Shown: piece after piece, positions 9,987-23,043 of the stretch
How positions within the stretch are numbered: the first letter of the stretch is position 1
How the letters are laid out: each line of letters opens with the position of its first letter
NCBI GenBank assembly: GCA_947450225.1
Contig: CANFUO010000002.1
Location: 1 to 64,000 of the forward strand
Direction: 5' to 3'
Length of the DNA: 64,000 nucleotides
Source: Burkholderiaceae bacterium
GTDB taxonomy: Bacteria; Pseudomonadota; Gammaproteobacteria; Burkholderiales; Burkholderiaceae
Program-made: the position numbers and the translations under genes
Notes under the pieces: generated by a model
Told to the model about the DNA's origin: nothing
Database searches by the model: none
Seen by the model: the letters and a program-made list of their open reading frames with translations, nothing else

Positions 9987-10024
9987 GTAAGAAAATTGTT
10001 ACATGACGTGTAAGAATTGTTTAC
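9987..10024. promoter_or_regulatory. Tandem imperfect dyads GTAAGAAAATTGTTAC and GTAAGAATTGTTTAC upstream of tpsA
   Basis: Read directly; starts 23 bp apart. Confidence 0.45.
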
Positions 10025-10908
10025 TTTTAAATCTTATGGTTATAAATATAAAATATATTATTGATTTAATAATCAAATACGCTCCAATTTTGAGCAATCT
10101 TGCACCAAAATAATACACAACACATCTAAGCATTAATTAGTACAGAAATGTTTAAAATGTAGATTCATTCAGGGATACTTTATTTAAATACACCCTGATT
10201 GATATTTATTGAGCAGTTTAATAGACCACCAAGATCTCTACCCTATTCATCAACATTTAATTTAAAAACTATTACTAATATTTTTTTATATTAAATATTG
10301 AAATCCGCTTTACTAAATAAAGTGCCTTAATTTAAGCCCTCCATATACTTATGAAATTTCTTACAGTCATATGATGTTCAAAATAAAATAATGATTGCTA
10401 GAGAGATAAGATTTTAAATTTTTATTAATTAAGTCTCATAAAAATACCTTACTCTAGATTTATATTACATTTTAAAAAATGGATTATTAATTACATTGGC
10501 AAAATAAAAATTAACTTAAACTCTATTTAAGTGTTATTTACCTATATATGCAAAATGAAATTAAACCAGCTACTACATTAACTGGTAGCAGTAAAGCCTA
10601 TTTAACTAATACTAGAAGTTAAACTTAAATTACAAAGTAATTCCTATAAATATAGTTCCGAATCATCTAATTGAGTAAGTAGTAAATATGAGCCTAAAAA
10701 ATACAGAATAATTTCTTTATTACTCCAAACCACATTTTATTGATATTTAATCGTCAATATTCGAAGTCACCAATAAAGTTCTTTTAATCATCTAATTAGA
10801 TTTGTAATGAATCCCCCAGGTTATATTAGGTTCAACTTTTAAGGGTGGTTTAAAGGTAAGTGGGGTTTGTGATGGTGGTTTAATTATAAAAATAATTAGC
10901 CTATTTTT

Positions 10909-10928
10909 CGAATATTTTGCAATATTCG
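10909..10928. promoter_or_regulatory. Inverted repeat CGAATAT-TTTGCA-ATATTCG upstream of the BrnT-like pseudogene
   Basis: Perfect 7-bp arms (the central TTTGCA is not palindromic). Confidence 0.45.
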
Positions 10929-10978
10929 TATATACAAATAATAATTGACTTACTGATTTGTTTTTTTAAAATTAGGAA

Positions 10979-11236
10979 GTGGGCTACGAATATGATCCTT
11001 TAAAAAATGAAAGTAATTTGGAAAAACATGGCCTATATCTTTCCGAAGTTGAGTATTTTGAATGGGATACAGCAATTATTAGTGAAGATTTTCGTTTGAC
11101 GTGCCCTGAAAAGCGATTTGAAGTTAAAGGTTACATTGAACAAAGCTTACAAATTTAAAATTTTTGTTTTAGGGGAAAAAATATTCGAGTCATTAGCCTT
11201 AGAAAAGCAAATAGAAGAGAACTCATTTCCCCCTAG
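10979..11236 (+). pseudogene. BrnT-family (DUF497) toxin remnant with an in-frame TAA
   Basis: GYEYDPLKNESNLEKHGLYLSEVEYFEWDTAIISEDFRLTCPEKRFEVKGYIEQSLQI*NFCFRGKNIRVISLRKANRRELISP*: matches the BrnT pattern (EYDPxKxxxNxxKHG ... IRVISxRKANRRE) with a single stop at 11156-11158. Confidence 0.75.
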
Positions 11237-11313
11237 TCAGATGTAGTTCCATTGATTATTTTGACAAAAATTAAGATTATTACAATATTTATACTCAATT
11301 TTGACATATAAAA

Positions 11314-11532
11314 CTAGGTAAATAATTCAACAATATGCTTATGCGCCCAATCTAGTAAATCAGAGTTATTTGGCTTCTCAAGCTCCGCAAAAAGCCTTTC
11401 ATCGAACACCACCGAATTATCCTCTAAGACCTCGAAAGGAAGCCATCTATCAGGGTATTCATCGTGATTAAGAATTAAAGCATCAATCATATTTAACAGC
11501 CTAATTGCGTTTTCTTCATCCACTTCACTCAT
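11314..11532 (-). CDS. Small hypothetical protein (MSEVDEENAIRLLNMIDALI...)
   Basis: ORF track 11314..11568; AGGAG ribosome-binding site precedes the ATG at 11532. Confidence 0.5.
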   Translation of the reverse strand: MSEVDEENAIRLLNMIDALILNHDEYPDRWLPFEVLEDNSVVFDERLFAELEKPNNSDLLDWAHKHIVELFT

Positions 11533-11709
11533 AATCACTAACTCCTCATTTAAAAAACTGCATAACAAGTGTAGAATTAATCCTTATGTTCTTTAACCAT
11601 AAAGGGATTTAAAATCAAAGTCAAAGCTAATCTAATTGCTTACATAAAATACTTAAAAAATGAAGAAAGTCTAAATAAAAGCCTTCAGCTAGATCCTATT
11701 CAAATACGA

Positions 11710-11946
11710 TTGTTAGACGAACTAGCATTTGCCTACGTTGACGGTACTTCATTAAGGGTAGGAGACTTGCTTGTTAAGCGGGAAATCGCTTCGCCAGCCA
11801 CAATACATGTCGCACTAAAAAAATTGATTGCCAAAGATTTAGTGTGTCTATTACCCTCCAACAACACAAGTAGGGCCAAAATCGCTGAACTGACGCCCAG
11901 TGGGCACGAGCGCCTAAAGGAGCTTTCAGCTTTTTTTAGAAAATAA
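11710..11946 (+). CDS. Winged-helix/MarR-like DNA-binding protein (probably N-terminally longer)
   Basis: LRVGDLLVKREIASPATIHVALKKLIAKDLVCLLPSNNTSRAKIAELTPSGHERLKEL looks like a wHTH. The frame is open upstream (YLKNEESLNKSLQLDPIQIR...). Confidence 0.55.
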   Translation: MLDELAFAYVDGTSLRVGDLLVKREIASPATIHVALKKLIAKDLVCLLPSNNTSRAKIAELTPSGHERLKELSAFFRK

Positions 11947-11956
11947 ACGCACTCTC

Positions 11957-12193
11957 TCATTTCACTTCTCTGCAGGTGGATGGTGAATTTTCTTTATACA
12001 ATTCTTCAATGGCCCCGCCACCATCGGGATACACAACTAAAATGTGATTGTCTGCTATTACTCGGTGAGAAAAACAGTCCCTCATCTGAACAAAGTGTTG
12101 CCGCTTATACGTTCGTGACTCCGTACAACCCATAACCAGAATTAAGACTAAAAAAGTGATAAGGCACTTAAATAAGTTAAAGTTCATTTCCAT
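11957..12193 (-). CDS. Small predicted lipoprotein
   Basis: Signal peptide with lipobox LVMGC. Confidence 0.55.
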   Translation of the reverse strand: MEMNFNLFKCLITFLVLILVMGCTESRTYKRQHFVQMRDCFSHRVIADNHILVVYPDGGGAIEELYKENSPSTCREVK

Positions 12194-12225
12194 ATTATAA
12201 ATTATATAATTTATAATATGGAAAT
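12186..12225. repeat. Perfect 40-nt palindrome ATTTCCATATTATAAATTAT/ATAATTTATAATATGGAAAT
   Basis: Each 20-nt arm is the exact reverse complement of the other; overlaps the start codon of the lipoprotein ORF. Confidence 0.95.
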
Positions 12226-12384
12226 TGGTAATTTAGAGCCCTAACTTTCTAGCTATAGACTTGGTTAATTGGGGTTTCTGAGACCCACGACATTTTTAAA
12301 TTGTCAAGCCATAAAGCAAGGCATTATTTGATTTTGGTAATTAGGGTGTTGTATCTCTACAAACCCTTATAAAACCTATTGACT

Positions 12385-12461
12385 TGGCGGAGCGGACGGG
12401 ACTCGAACCCGCGACCCTCGGCGTGACAGGCCGATATTCTAACCAACTGAACTACCGCTCC
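12385..12461 (-). tRNA. tRNA-Asp (GTC), CCA encoded
   Basis: Reverse complement GGAGCGGTAGTTCAGTTGGTTAGAATATCGGCCTGTCACGCCGAGGGTCGCGGGTTCGAGTCCCGTCCGCTCCGCCA folds as tRNA-Asp. Confidence 0.96.
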
Positions 12462-12474
12462 TCTTTGCCATATT

Positions 12475-12550
12475 TGGCGTCCCCAGGGGGATTCGAACCC
12501 CCGTACTCACCGTGAAAGGGTGATGTCCTAGGCCTCTAGACGATGGGGAC
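12475..12550 (-). tRNA. tRNA-Glu (TTC), CCA encoded
   Basis: Reverse complement GTCCCCATCGTCTAGAGGCCTAGGACATCACCCTTTCACGGTGAGTACGGGGGTTCGAATCCCCCTGGGGACGCCA. Confidence 0.96.
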
Positions 12551-12617
12551 CTAGTACTACGGTAAAACTGACTTACTCACTGTCACCTGAATAAATTTAA
12601 TGCAATTTAATCGCTTT

Positions 12618-12693
<76 letters not shown>

Positions 12694-12821
12694 GATCGTA
12701 TTAGCTCTTAAAACTGGCACTTCTTATAAACGATCGTTTTATTAGCAATCAAAACAATCTAGTATTTTAGCCTATTTCTCTTACTATTAGCAAGCATTAC
12801 CCTACTCCAAGCTTAAGAAGC

Positions 12822-13223
12822 TTATATACATTTGATTAATTCTAAAAGTTCTGGGTACTGATCCAAGATAAAAAACAGCTTAATTAAGGCTATAGGTGGT
12901 TTTGATTTGCCGTTTTCATATCTAGAAAACGCATTTACCCCACCTCCAAATATTTTTCCAGCTTCTTTTTGATCTAACTTTAACTTTTTCCGCACACTAG
13001 ATATCAAACTAGGATCAAACAAACTTGCATTCACTTTTTTATTAAATTCAAGCATTTTTAAATTTAATTTATTACCCACTTCATTAGCTAAAATGACCTC
13101 ACCACACCCATCACAGTATTGACCTTTTACTTTTTTAATTACTAAAAAATGTGACTTGTACTCATACTTATAATCCCTGGCGTCATTCGTTAATCTTGAT
13201 TCCCCACAAATTGGACATTTCAT
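12822..13223 (-). CDS. mqsA: MqsA-type antitoxin (YgiT-type Zn finger plus HTH)
   Basis: MKCPICGE...QYCDGCGEVILANE...LKLDQKEAGKIFGGGVNAFSRYENGKSKPP; start revised from the track to MKCPICGE. Confidence 0.85.
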   Translation of the reverse strand: MKCPICGESRLTNDARDYKYEYKSHFLVIKKVKGQYCDGCGEVILANEVGNKLNLKMLEFNKKVNASLFDPSLISSVRKKLKLDQKEAGKIFGGGVNAFSRYENGKSKPPIALIKLFFILDQYPELLELIKCI

Positions 13224-13224
13224 T

Positions 13225-13521
13225 TCATAGCTCCTTAAAAGAGACAATTAAAACTTGATCTGAGACGGTTAACTTTAAATATATATCGATATGCTTAAAC
13301 TTGGTTCTATAAACATCCTGCCAAATTTTATGATTGTTATTTGATGTCCTGCTTTTATAAAAATGCTTTGTAGCTAATGTATTTACGACCCTTAATATAT
13401 CTTCACGATATAGTCCCAATTTTGAAGCACCAGAATAAGCGGATAAAGTAATGTGAACTTTACCTTCCTCAATCAACGCCCTTATGATCTGTAATTTACA
13501 ATGGGGCGTTGATTTTTCAAT
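13225..13521 (-). CDS. mqsR: MqsR-type mRNA interferase toxin, apparent ATT start
   Basis: [ATT]EKSTPHCKLQIIRALIEEGKVHITLSAYSGASKLGLYREDILRVVNTLATKHFYKSRTSNNNHKIWQDVYRTKFKHIDIYLKLTVSDQVLIVSFKEL, 98 codons. The track starts at an internal TTG and loses the conserved N-terminus. Confidence 0.8.
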   Translation of the reverse strand: MEKSTPHCKLQIIRALIEEGKVHITLSAYSGASKLGLYREDILRVVNTLATKHFYKSRTSNNNHKIWQDVYRTKFKHIDIYLKLTVSDQVLIVSFKEL

Positions 13522-13582
13522 AGAAAATTTTAACCTACTAGGTTAGTATACACAATTAGTCCTACAGCCGCTAGGGACTTAA

Positions 13583-15010
13583 TTAGACGATAGAGAGTCT
13601 CTTAACAACCTCTTCAATGCCCATGATGGACATCATGGCATCAATCGCTGGAGTTTGAGTTGTTGCAAACATCAGATACCTTATCGGCATCGCCAAAGTT
13701 GGCATTTTGATTTTATTTTTAGTAAGAATCTCTTTCATAGCAGCAGCAATAGATTCTTTAGTGCCATCCGTATTTTTTAAACTTTCAGTGAACTCTTTGA
13801 TTGCTGGAATAATCGTTTCTAAGACATTTTCTTTAAACTCAGCTGATTCCAAATCGTGCTGTGGAGCTTGCATATAAAAAAGCTTTGCGCCCTGCGCAAT
13901 TTCTATCAGCGTATTGGCGCGAGCTTTGAGTAAATCAACTACCTTAACAAAATCAGGGCCCATTGCAGCTTGCCCATCTTTAAATACAATCCCCTCTTTT
14001 TGTGCAAAAGGTAATGTTCTTTGCGCAAGATCCGAACTGTCGGCTTGCTGTATATAGTGGTGATTAAGAAATATCAATTTCTCAGGACTAAATTGCGCCG
14101 GTGACTTTCCTAAACTCTCTAAATCAAACCACTGTATAAACTGCTCTTTGCTAAATATCTCTGCATCTCCATGCGACCATCCCAAGCGCGCCAGGTAATT
14201 AAGTATAGCTTCTGGCATATAACCAGCCTCTTGGTAATCTCGTACACTCATCGCGCCATGGCGCTTACTCATCTTCTCACCCTGCTCGTTGAGCACAGTT
14301 GGTAAGTGTCCATACACAGGCACCTTACCGCCTAGGGCGTGAATAATATTGATTTGACGTGGGGTGTTATTAATATGATCATCTCCTCGTATCACGTGGG
14401 TAATGTTCATATCTAAATCATCAACCACAACGCAAAAGTTGTACGTGGGTGTTCCATCCGGTCTTGCAATCACGAGATCATCAAGCTCTTCATTAGATAT
14501 AGAAATCATACCTTTCACTGCATCAGACCAAACCACATGTCCATCTAATGGGTTTTTAAAACGCACGACTGGTTTGACCCCGTCAGGAATAGCAGGTAAT
14601 TGTTTACCAGGCTCAGGTCGCCAAGTGCCGTTGTATCGTGGCTTTTCTTTATTAGCAATTTGAGTATCGCGCAGTGTATTGAGTTCTTCTTCACTCATGT
14701 AACAGTAATACGCTTTGCCGCTATCGATCATTTGTTTAATCGTTGCTTGATAACGATCAAGTCGTTGCATCTGATAAAAAGGACCTTCGTCGATATCAAG
14801 CCCTAACCATTGCAAACCTTCAATAATCACATCAACTGCTTCTTGAGATGAACGATCTTGATCTGTGTCTTCGATGCGTAAAATAAAATCCCCGCCCTTC
14901 GCCCTTGCAAATGCCCAAGGATATAAGGCACTCCGCAAATTACCTAAATGAATAAAACCAGTGGGACTTGGGGCAAAACGTGTCCGAATACGTGTAGATG
15001 AATTTTCCAT
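13583..15010 (-). CDS. gltX: Glutamyl-tRNA synthetase
   Basis: [29 protein letters not shown]. Confidence 0.97.
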   Translation of the reverse strand: MENSSTRIRTRFAPSPTGFIHLGNLRSALYPWAFARAKGGDFILRIEDTDQDRSSQEAVDVIIEGLQWLGLDIDEGPFYQMQRLDRYQATIKQMIDSGKAYYCYMSEEELNTLRDTQIANKEKPRYNGTWRPEPGKQLPAIPDGVKPVVRFKNPLDGHVVWSDAVKGMISISNEELDDLVIARPDGTPTYNFCVVVDDLDMNITHVIRGDDHINNTPRQINIIHALGGKVPVYGHLPTVLNEQGEKMSKRHGAMSVRDYQEAGYMPEAILNYLARLGWSHGDAEIFSKEQFIQWFDLESLGKSPAQFSPEKLIFLNHHYIQQADSSDLAQRTLPFAQKEGIVFKDGQAAMGPDFVKVVDLLKARANTLIEIAQGAKLFYMQAPQHDLESAEFKENVLETIIPAIKEFTESLKNTDGTKESIAAAMKEILTKNKIKMPTLAMPIRYLMFATTQTPAIDAMMSIMGIEEVVKRLSIV

Positions 15011-15018
15011 AAACGATA

Positions 15019-16254
15019 TTATCCCACGCTTGCAAGCGATTTTTGACGATAGCCAATCAAGCTAGAAATTAACATAATTAAACCTGAAAATAAAAGTCCA
15101 ACACCCAGACTTCCCGAGGCATCTGAAATCAATCCAACAATAAATGGCCCAAAAATCTGTCCCACTGAAAACGCAATCGTAAATACCCGAATCCCGTACA
15201 CCCAATCTTCAGGCGGTAAATTATGTTTCACAAAAGCCGTGGTCGCCGATACAGCGGTCACCATACTGGAACCGAATAGCATTGCTGAAACAAAGATAGC
15301 CATCATCTGCCAACTCGTCATCTGCTCTACGCTGAAAAATATGGAAATCATCGCTGGGATAAAGCAGGCGATAGCTAAAACCATGGCAACTGAACCAAGT
15401 ACAAAACCATCTTTTCTCCGGTCGAGTAACTTCGACCAAATTTTTGAAGATAGCATCATGAATATACCTACCAAGCCATAAAAATAATCAACACTACTTC
15501 CCGTAAAACCTATCTCACGAATCAAGGCTATAACAAATGTCATATAGCCTATATGCCCTAAACCATAGAAAAAATAGGACGCATTCATTGGTAACATTTT
15601 CCCCAGCGGAACCGATTGACCTATTTTGGGAATGACTATCGGCTGGGTTAACGTTCGTACCGGAAAATACAGTAAGAGACCTAAAAAGGAAGATACTAAA
15701 GCCAAACCCCACCAAGCCTCTTGCCAAGGATGTTCATACCCCATACTTTGCGCTAATTCATGAAACATATTCACAAAGATACTGGAGAGCAAAATACCAA
15801 AGCCTACTCCCCCATAGAAGATACCTAAAATCCATCCAGATTGTTGTGGATGTCTTGCACCTAGTTGAGCAGCCAATGCCCCACCACTCACAAATACCCA
15901 AGTGCAAGTAACACCCACCAGCAATCGACTCATAAAAAATAGTGGCGTGCTGGTAAAAAGTCCGGAGGCTATGATCAATAAAATGGTCAGAACAATCGAG
16001 CCGAAAAAAACATGGGTCAGCTTAAATCGCTTAAACAAACTATTACAGGTCAGCGCCCCTAAAAAATAACCTACCGCATTACCCGTGTTCATATTGCCTG
16101 AGGTGAAATAACTCCAATGTAAATCTTCCCGCATCAGGGGTAAAAATAAGGTATAAGAAAAGCGAGATATTCCCAGCGCTATGGCGGGCCCAAAAGCCAA
16201 GGCAATGGCACAGAGTATGGGGTACTTTTGAGGAAAATCGACTGAATCACGCAT
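15019..16254 (-). CDS. MFS transporter (YbfB/YjiJ-like)
   Basis: Multi-TM protein, [26 protein letters not shown]; start revised from 16419 to MRDSVDFPQ because the longer ORF overlaps hslO. Confidence 0.8.
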   Translation of the reverse strand: MRDSVDFPQKYPILCAIALAFGPAIALGISRFSYTLFLPLMREDLHWSYFTSGNMNTGNAVGYFLGALTCNSLFKRFKLTHVFFGSIVLTILLIIASGLFTSTPLFFMSRLLVGVTCTWVFVSGGALAAQLGARHPQQSGWILGIFYGGVGFGILLSSIFVNMFHELAQSMGYEHPWQEAWWGLALVSSFLGLLLYFPVRTLTQPIVIPKIGQSVPLGKMLPMNASYFFYGLGHIGYMTFVIALIREIGFTGSSVDYFYGLVGIFMMLSSKIWSKLLDRRKDGFVLGSVAMVLAIACFIPAMISIFFSVEQMTSWQMMAIFVSAMLFGSSMVTAVSATTAFVKHNLPPEDWVYGIRVFTIAFSVGQIFGPFIVGLISDASGSLGVGLLFSGLIMLISSLIGYRQKSLASVG

Positions 16255-16300
16255 TAACCAATACAATAACAAATTATTGTATCTACAACACCTTTTTCCC

Positions 16301-17302
16301 ATGAGTATTTTAGAGCCGCCAAGCACATCTTCCGAAGTTGATGTTTTACAAACCTTTTTATTTGATAAAAGCCAGGTTAGGGGAGAAATCGTTCGTCTGG
16401 GATCCTCTTGGCAAACCATTCAATCTCGCCGAGAATATCCAGCCGCTATCAAACGCCACCTCGGGGAAATGGTTGCTGCTGGCGCCCTGTTAAGCGCTAC
16501 CTTGAAATTTAATGGGACTCTCATTATCCAAGCTCAGGGCACTGGTATTGTTCGTCTTTTAGTGGTGGAATGTAATGCTGAGCTCGGTTTACGAGCAACG
16601 ATTAAACTGGCACCGCATTTAGACGGTAGTCTGATTGATGAAAATACAAGCTTAGCTGAGCTCATTAACCCGGATGGTAAAGGTAAGTTAGCGATTACCC
16701 TTGACCCCAAAAATCGTGGTGAAGGTCAACAAGCCTATCAAGGAATCGTACCCTTAGTCCACAATGGCAAACCGGTTGAGACGATTGCGCAAGCTATGAT
16801 GGCCTATATGCACCACTCAGAACAGTTAGAAACGCATATCTGGTTATCGTGTAATGACGAATTTGCCAGCGGCATACTCATCCAAAGACTTCCTGAAATG
16901 GGCGGTAAAAAACGTGAGGAAGTTTCTTCTGAAGAGTTACTAGACGATTGGCAGCGACTCTATTTGTTATCTAATACCGTTAGTAATGAAGAAATGCTGA
17001 GCACTTCTCCATCTGTACTGATGCAACGACTGTTCTCGGAAGAGTCTGAACATCAAAAAGTATTGACCTTCGAGCCACGACTTGTACACTTTGAATGCCA
17101 ATGCTCACGTAAACGGGTGGGAAATATGCTTTTGATGCTTGGGCATGCTGAGGTTTTAAGTATTCTTGAGGAACAAAACCGCGTAGAGACGACCTGTGAT
17201 TTTTGCGGTAATGTCTATGAATTCGACGCTGTGGATTGCGAACAATTATTTACTGCTCACAACTTATTAGATGGTATGCGCCCAGCGCAAGGCAAGCATT
17301 AA
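16301..17302 (+). CDS. hslO: Redox-regulated chaperone Hsp33
   Basis: HFECQCSRKRV...TTCDFCGNVYEFD (CXC...CXXC); the track start at 16277 is 8 codons longer. Confidence 0.92.
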   Translation: MSILEPPSTSSEVDVLQTFLFDKSQVRGEIVRLGSSWQTIQSRREYPAAIKRHLGEMVAAGALLSATLKFNGTLIIQAQGTGIVRLLVVECNAELGLRATIKLAPHLDGSLIDENTSLAELINPDGKGKLAITLDPKNRGEGQQAYQGIVPLVHNGKPVETIAQAMMAYMHHSEQLETHIWLSCNDEFASGILIQRLPEMGGKKREEVSSEELLDDWQRLYLLSNTVSNEEMLSTSPSVLMQRLFSEESEHQKVLTFEPRLVHFECQCSRKRVGNMLLMLGHAEVLSILEEQNRVETTCDFCGNVYEFDAVDCEQLFTAHNLLDGMRPAQGKH

Positions 17303-17305
17303 ATT

Positions 17306-17737
17306 TTACTGTGCCACTTTTTCTGTAGAAACTTCTTTGTCTACTGACTTTTTAGTCACTGAACTCGTTTTACTTTCTTTGGCATCGGTTGCCACATTTG
17401 CTTCTTTTTTGACTTCTTCTTTCTTTTCAAGCTTCTGCTTAGTAACCGGCTTAGGTAATTCTTCATCACTTTGAACAATTTGCACCATAGTTTCACTCTC
17501 TTTAACCATGCCATGCTCAATGCGTGCACGCTCTTCTACGGCTCTGGTTCCTTGGCGTAGATCGTTGACATCACCGGTTATTTTATTATTGCGATTTTCA
17601 AGTTCACGATTCTGGGCTTCTTGCGCCTGAACTTCTTTATCCATTTGATAAACATGTAACCAACCGCCTTTTCCAATCCACAAGGGATATTGGATGGCGA
17701 TTAACAACACAACAAGTCCATAAACGATATAGCGCAA
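17306..17737 (-). CDS. ftsB: Septum formation protein FtsB with extended C-terminus
   Basis: N-terminal TM plus coiled coil, directly downstream of eno; ~50-residue K/E/S/T-rich tail. Confidence 0.85.
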   Translation of the reverse strand: MRYIVYGLVVLLIAIQYPLWIGKGGWLHVYQMDKEVQAQEAQNRELENRNNKITGDVNDLRQGTRAVEERARIEHGMVKESETMVQIVQSDEELPKPVTKQKLEKKEEVKKEANVATDAKESKTSSVTKKSVDKEVSTEKVAQ

Positions 17738-19033
<1,296 letters not shown>

Positions 19034-19052
19034 TCAAAAATAATGATTAGTT

Positions 19053-21607
<2,555 letters not shown>

Positions 21608-21650
21608 TTATATACAAGACTTGATCAAACCATTAAAAAATCGTCTGAAC

Positions 21651-23039
21651 TCACTTCCAGGGCAAATTGTTGATGTCTAAAAATACGCCTCTTTTTTTCT
21701 CAAAGGCATGTGCTACTTGATAGAGAAGGTATTCATCATGATACTGCCCAGCGATTTGAAGGGCTAGGGGCATGCCATTCCGAGCAAAACCCATTGGTAT
21801 GGTGATTGCTGGGTGCCCGGTCAAACTATATAGTCGGTTACAGGTACTTCTCGCCCCAGTGGGATGGCGGTACAAATCAGCCATCGTTTGTGCTGGAGAT
21901 TCCCGACCAACCGATACAATCACATCAATTGCGCCCTCTTGATGCTTCAATTGTTGTGTTAATTGTTGTGCATATTTCTGCGCCTCTTCAAGGGCTAATT
22001 GATAGTCCTGCTGTGAAACTTGGCTAGCAATTTCTAATTTTTGCTGTAGACCTTTTCCGATTTGTTCTTTTTGCCCATGGTAATAGTCTTTTAACTCTTG
22101 CCATCCTTCATAGTTAATGATGTGATTGGCTGCCTGTGCAATATTTTTTAAAGACGGTAGTTCTATCGAAACAATGTGAGCGCCCAATTCTTTGAAAACA
22201 TCTAATGAAGCTAAAAATTGCTCCTTGACCTCATTGTCAAGATCCCCTGTTTCAATATGAGAAAAATCGACACCAATTCTTATTCCAGGCAACTCCAAAC
22301 GTAATTGATCCAAAAAATCTTGATAGGCAGTTGTACCCACCATGGCACACAGCATAATTAAATTATCACGAACATTGCGGGTAATAATGCCTACGGTATC
22401 TAAACTAGGTGCTAAAGGAATTAATCCTTCTTTCGGAATTAAGTCTCTGGTTGGTTTAAGACCGACGAGTCCACAAGCAGCCGCTGGATGTCGCGCAGAT
22501 CCGCCTGTATCTGAGGCTGTGGCTGCAAAACAATAACCTGCAGCAACCGCAGTAGCTGAGCCGCTACTTGAACTACCTGGCATGTGCGCAGGATTCCAGG
22601 GATTACGCGCTGCCAAAAAATAATCATCAAGCGCGGGAGATCCAAACGCAAATTCATGGCAATTCGTTTTACCTAAACTAATTGCTCCTGCATCTTCTAA
22701 TATCTGCACGGCAATTGCATTCACATCAGGCTTAAAGCCACTGAGAACTTTTGAGCCTGCGGTCGTACGAATGTCTTTGGCAAACAATACATCTTTATGG
22801 GCAATAGGTATCCCAGCAAGAATCCCTGTTACTTGATGATTAGCAAAGTCCTGATCAAACTTTGCTGCCTGCAAAAGCGCTTCTTCTTTCGTAACAGTGA
22901 TGAACCCATGTAATTCACCTTCTTTTTGAAAGATTTTTGCAAGTGATTCTTGCACGAGCTGTGTTGCGGTAATCGTCCCTCCATGCAGCGCATGGATTGC
23001 CTCTTCCAAGGTCTGTGGGACAGTGCTAGTTGCTGACAA
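21651..23039 (-). CDS. Amidase (amidase-signature family)
   Basis: AHKDVLFAKDIRTTAGSKVL, PGSSSSGSATAVAAG, SDTGGSARHPAA. Confidence 0.9.
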   Translation of the reverse strand: MSATSTVPQTLEEAIHALHGGTITATQLVQESLAKIFQKEGELHGFITVTKEEALLQAAKFDQDFANHQVTGILAGIPIAHKDVLFAKDIRTTAGSKVLSGFKPDVNAIAVQILEDAGAISLGKTNCHEFAFGSPALDDYFLAARNPWNPAHMPGSSSSGSATAVAAGYCFAATASDTGGSARHPAAACGLVGLKPTRDLIPKEGLIPLAPSLDTVGIITRNVRDNLIMLCAMVGTTAYQDFLDQLRLELPGIRIGVDFSHIETGDLDNEVKEQFLASLDVFKELGAHIVSIELPSLKNIAQAANHIINYEGWQELKDYYHGQKEQIGKGLQQKLEIASQVSQQDYQLALEEAQKYAQQLTQQLKHQEGAIDVIVSVGRESPAQTMADLYRHPTGARSTCNRLYSLTGHPAITIPMGFARNGMPLALQIAGQYHDEYLLYQVAHAFEKKRGVFLDINNLPWK

Positions 23040-23043
23040 GTGC

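Noticed and set aside
10185-10200. CAGGG...CCCTG short inverted repeat in the intergenic gap as a terminator
   Set aside because: Only a 5-bp stem with a long AT loop; not distinguishable from chance.
13225-13476. Track start of MqsR at the internal TTG
   Set aside because: Would delete the conserved N-terminal segment that is present in frame upstream.
15019-16419. Longer MFS start at 16419
   Set aside because: Adds 55 residues without homology-like features and overlaps the divergent hslO start.
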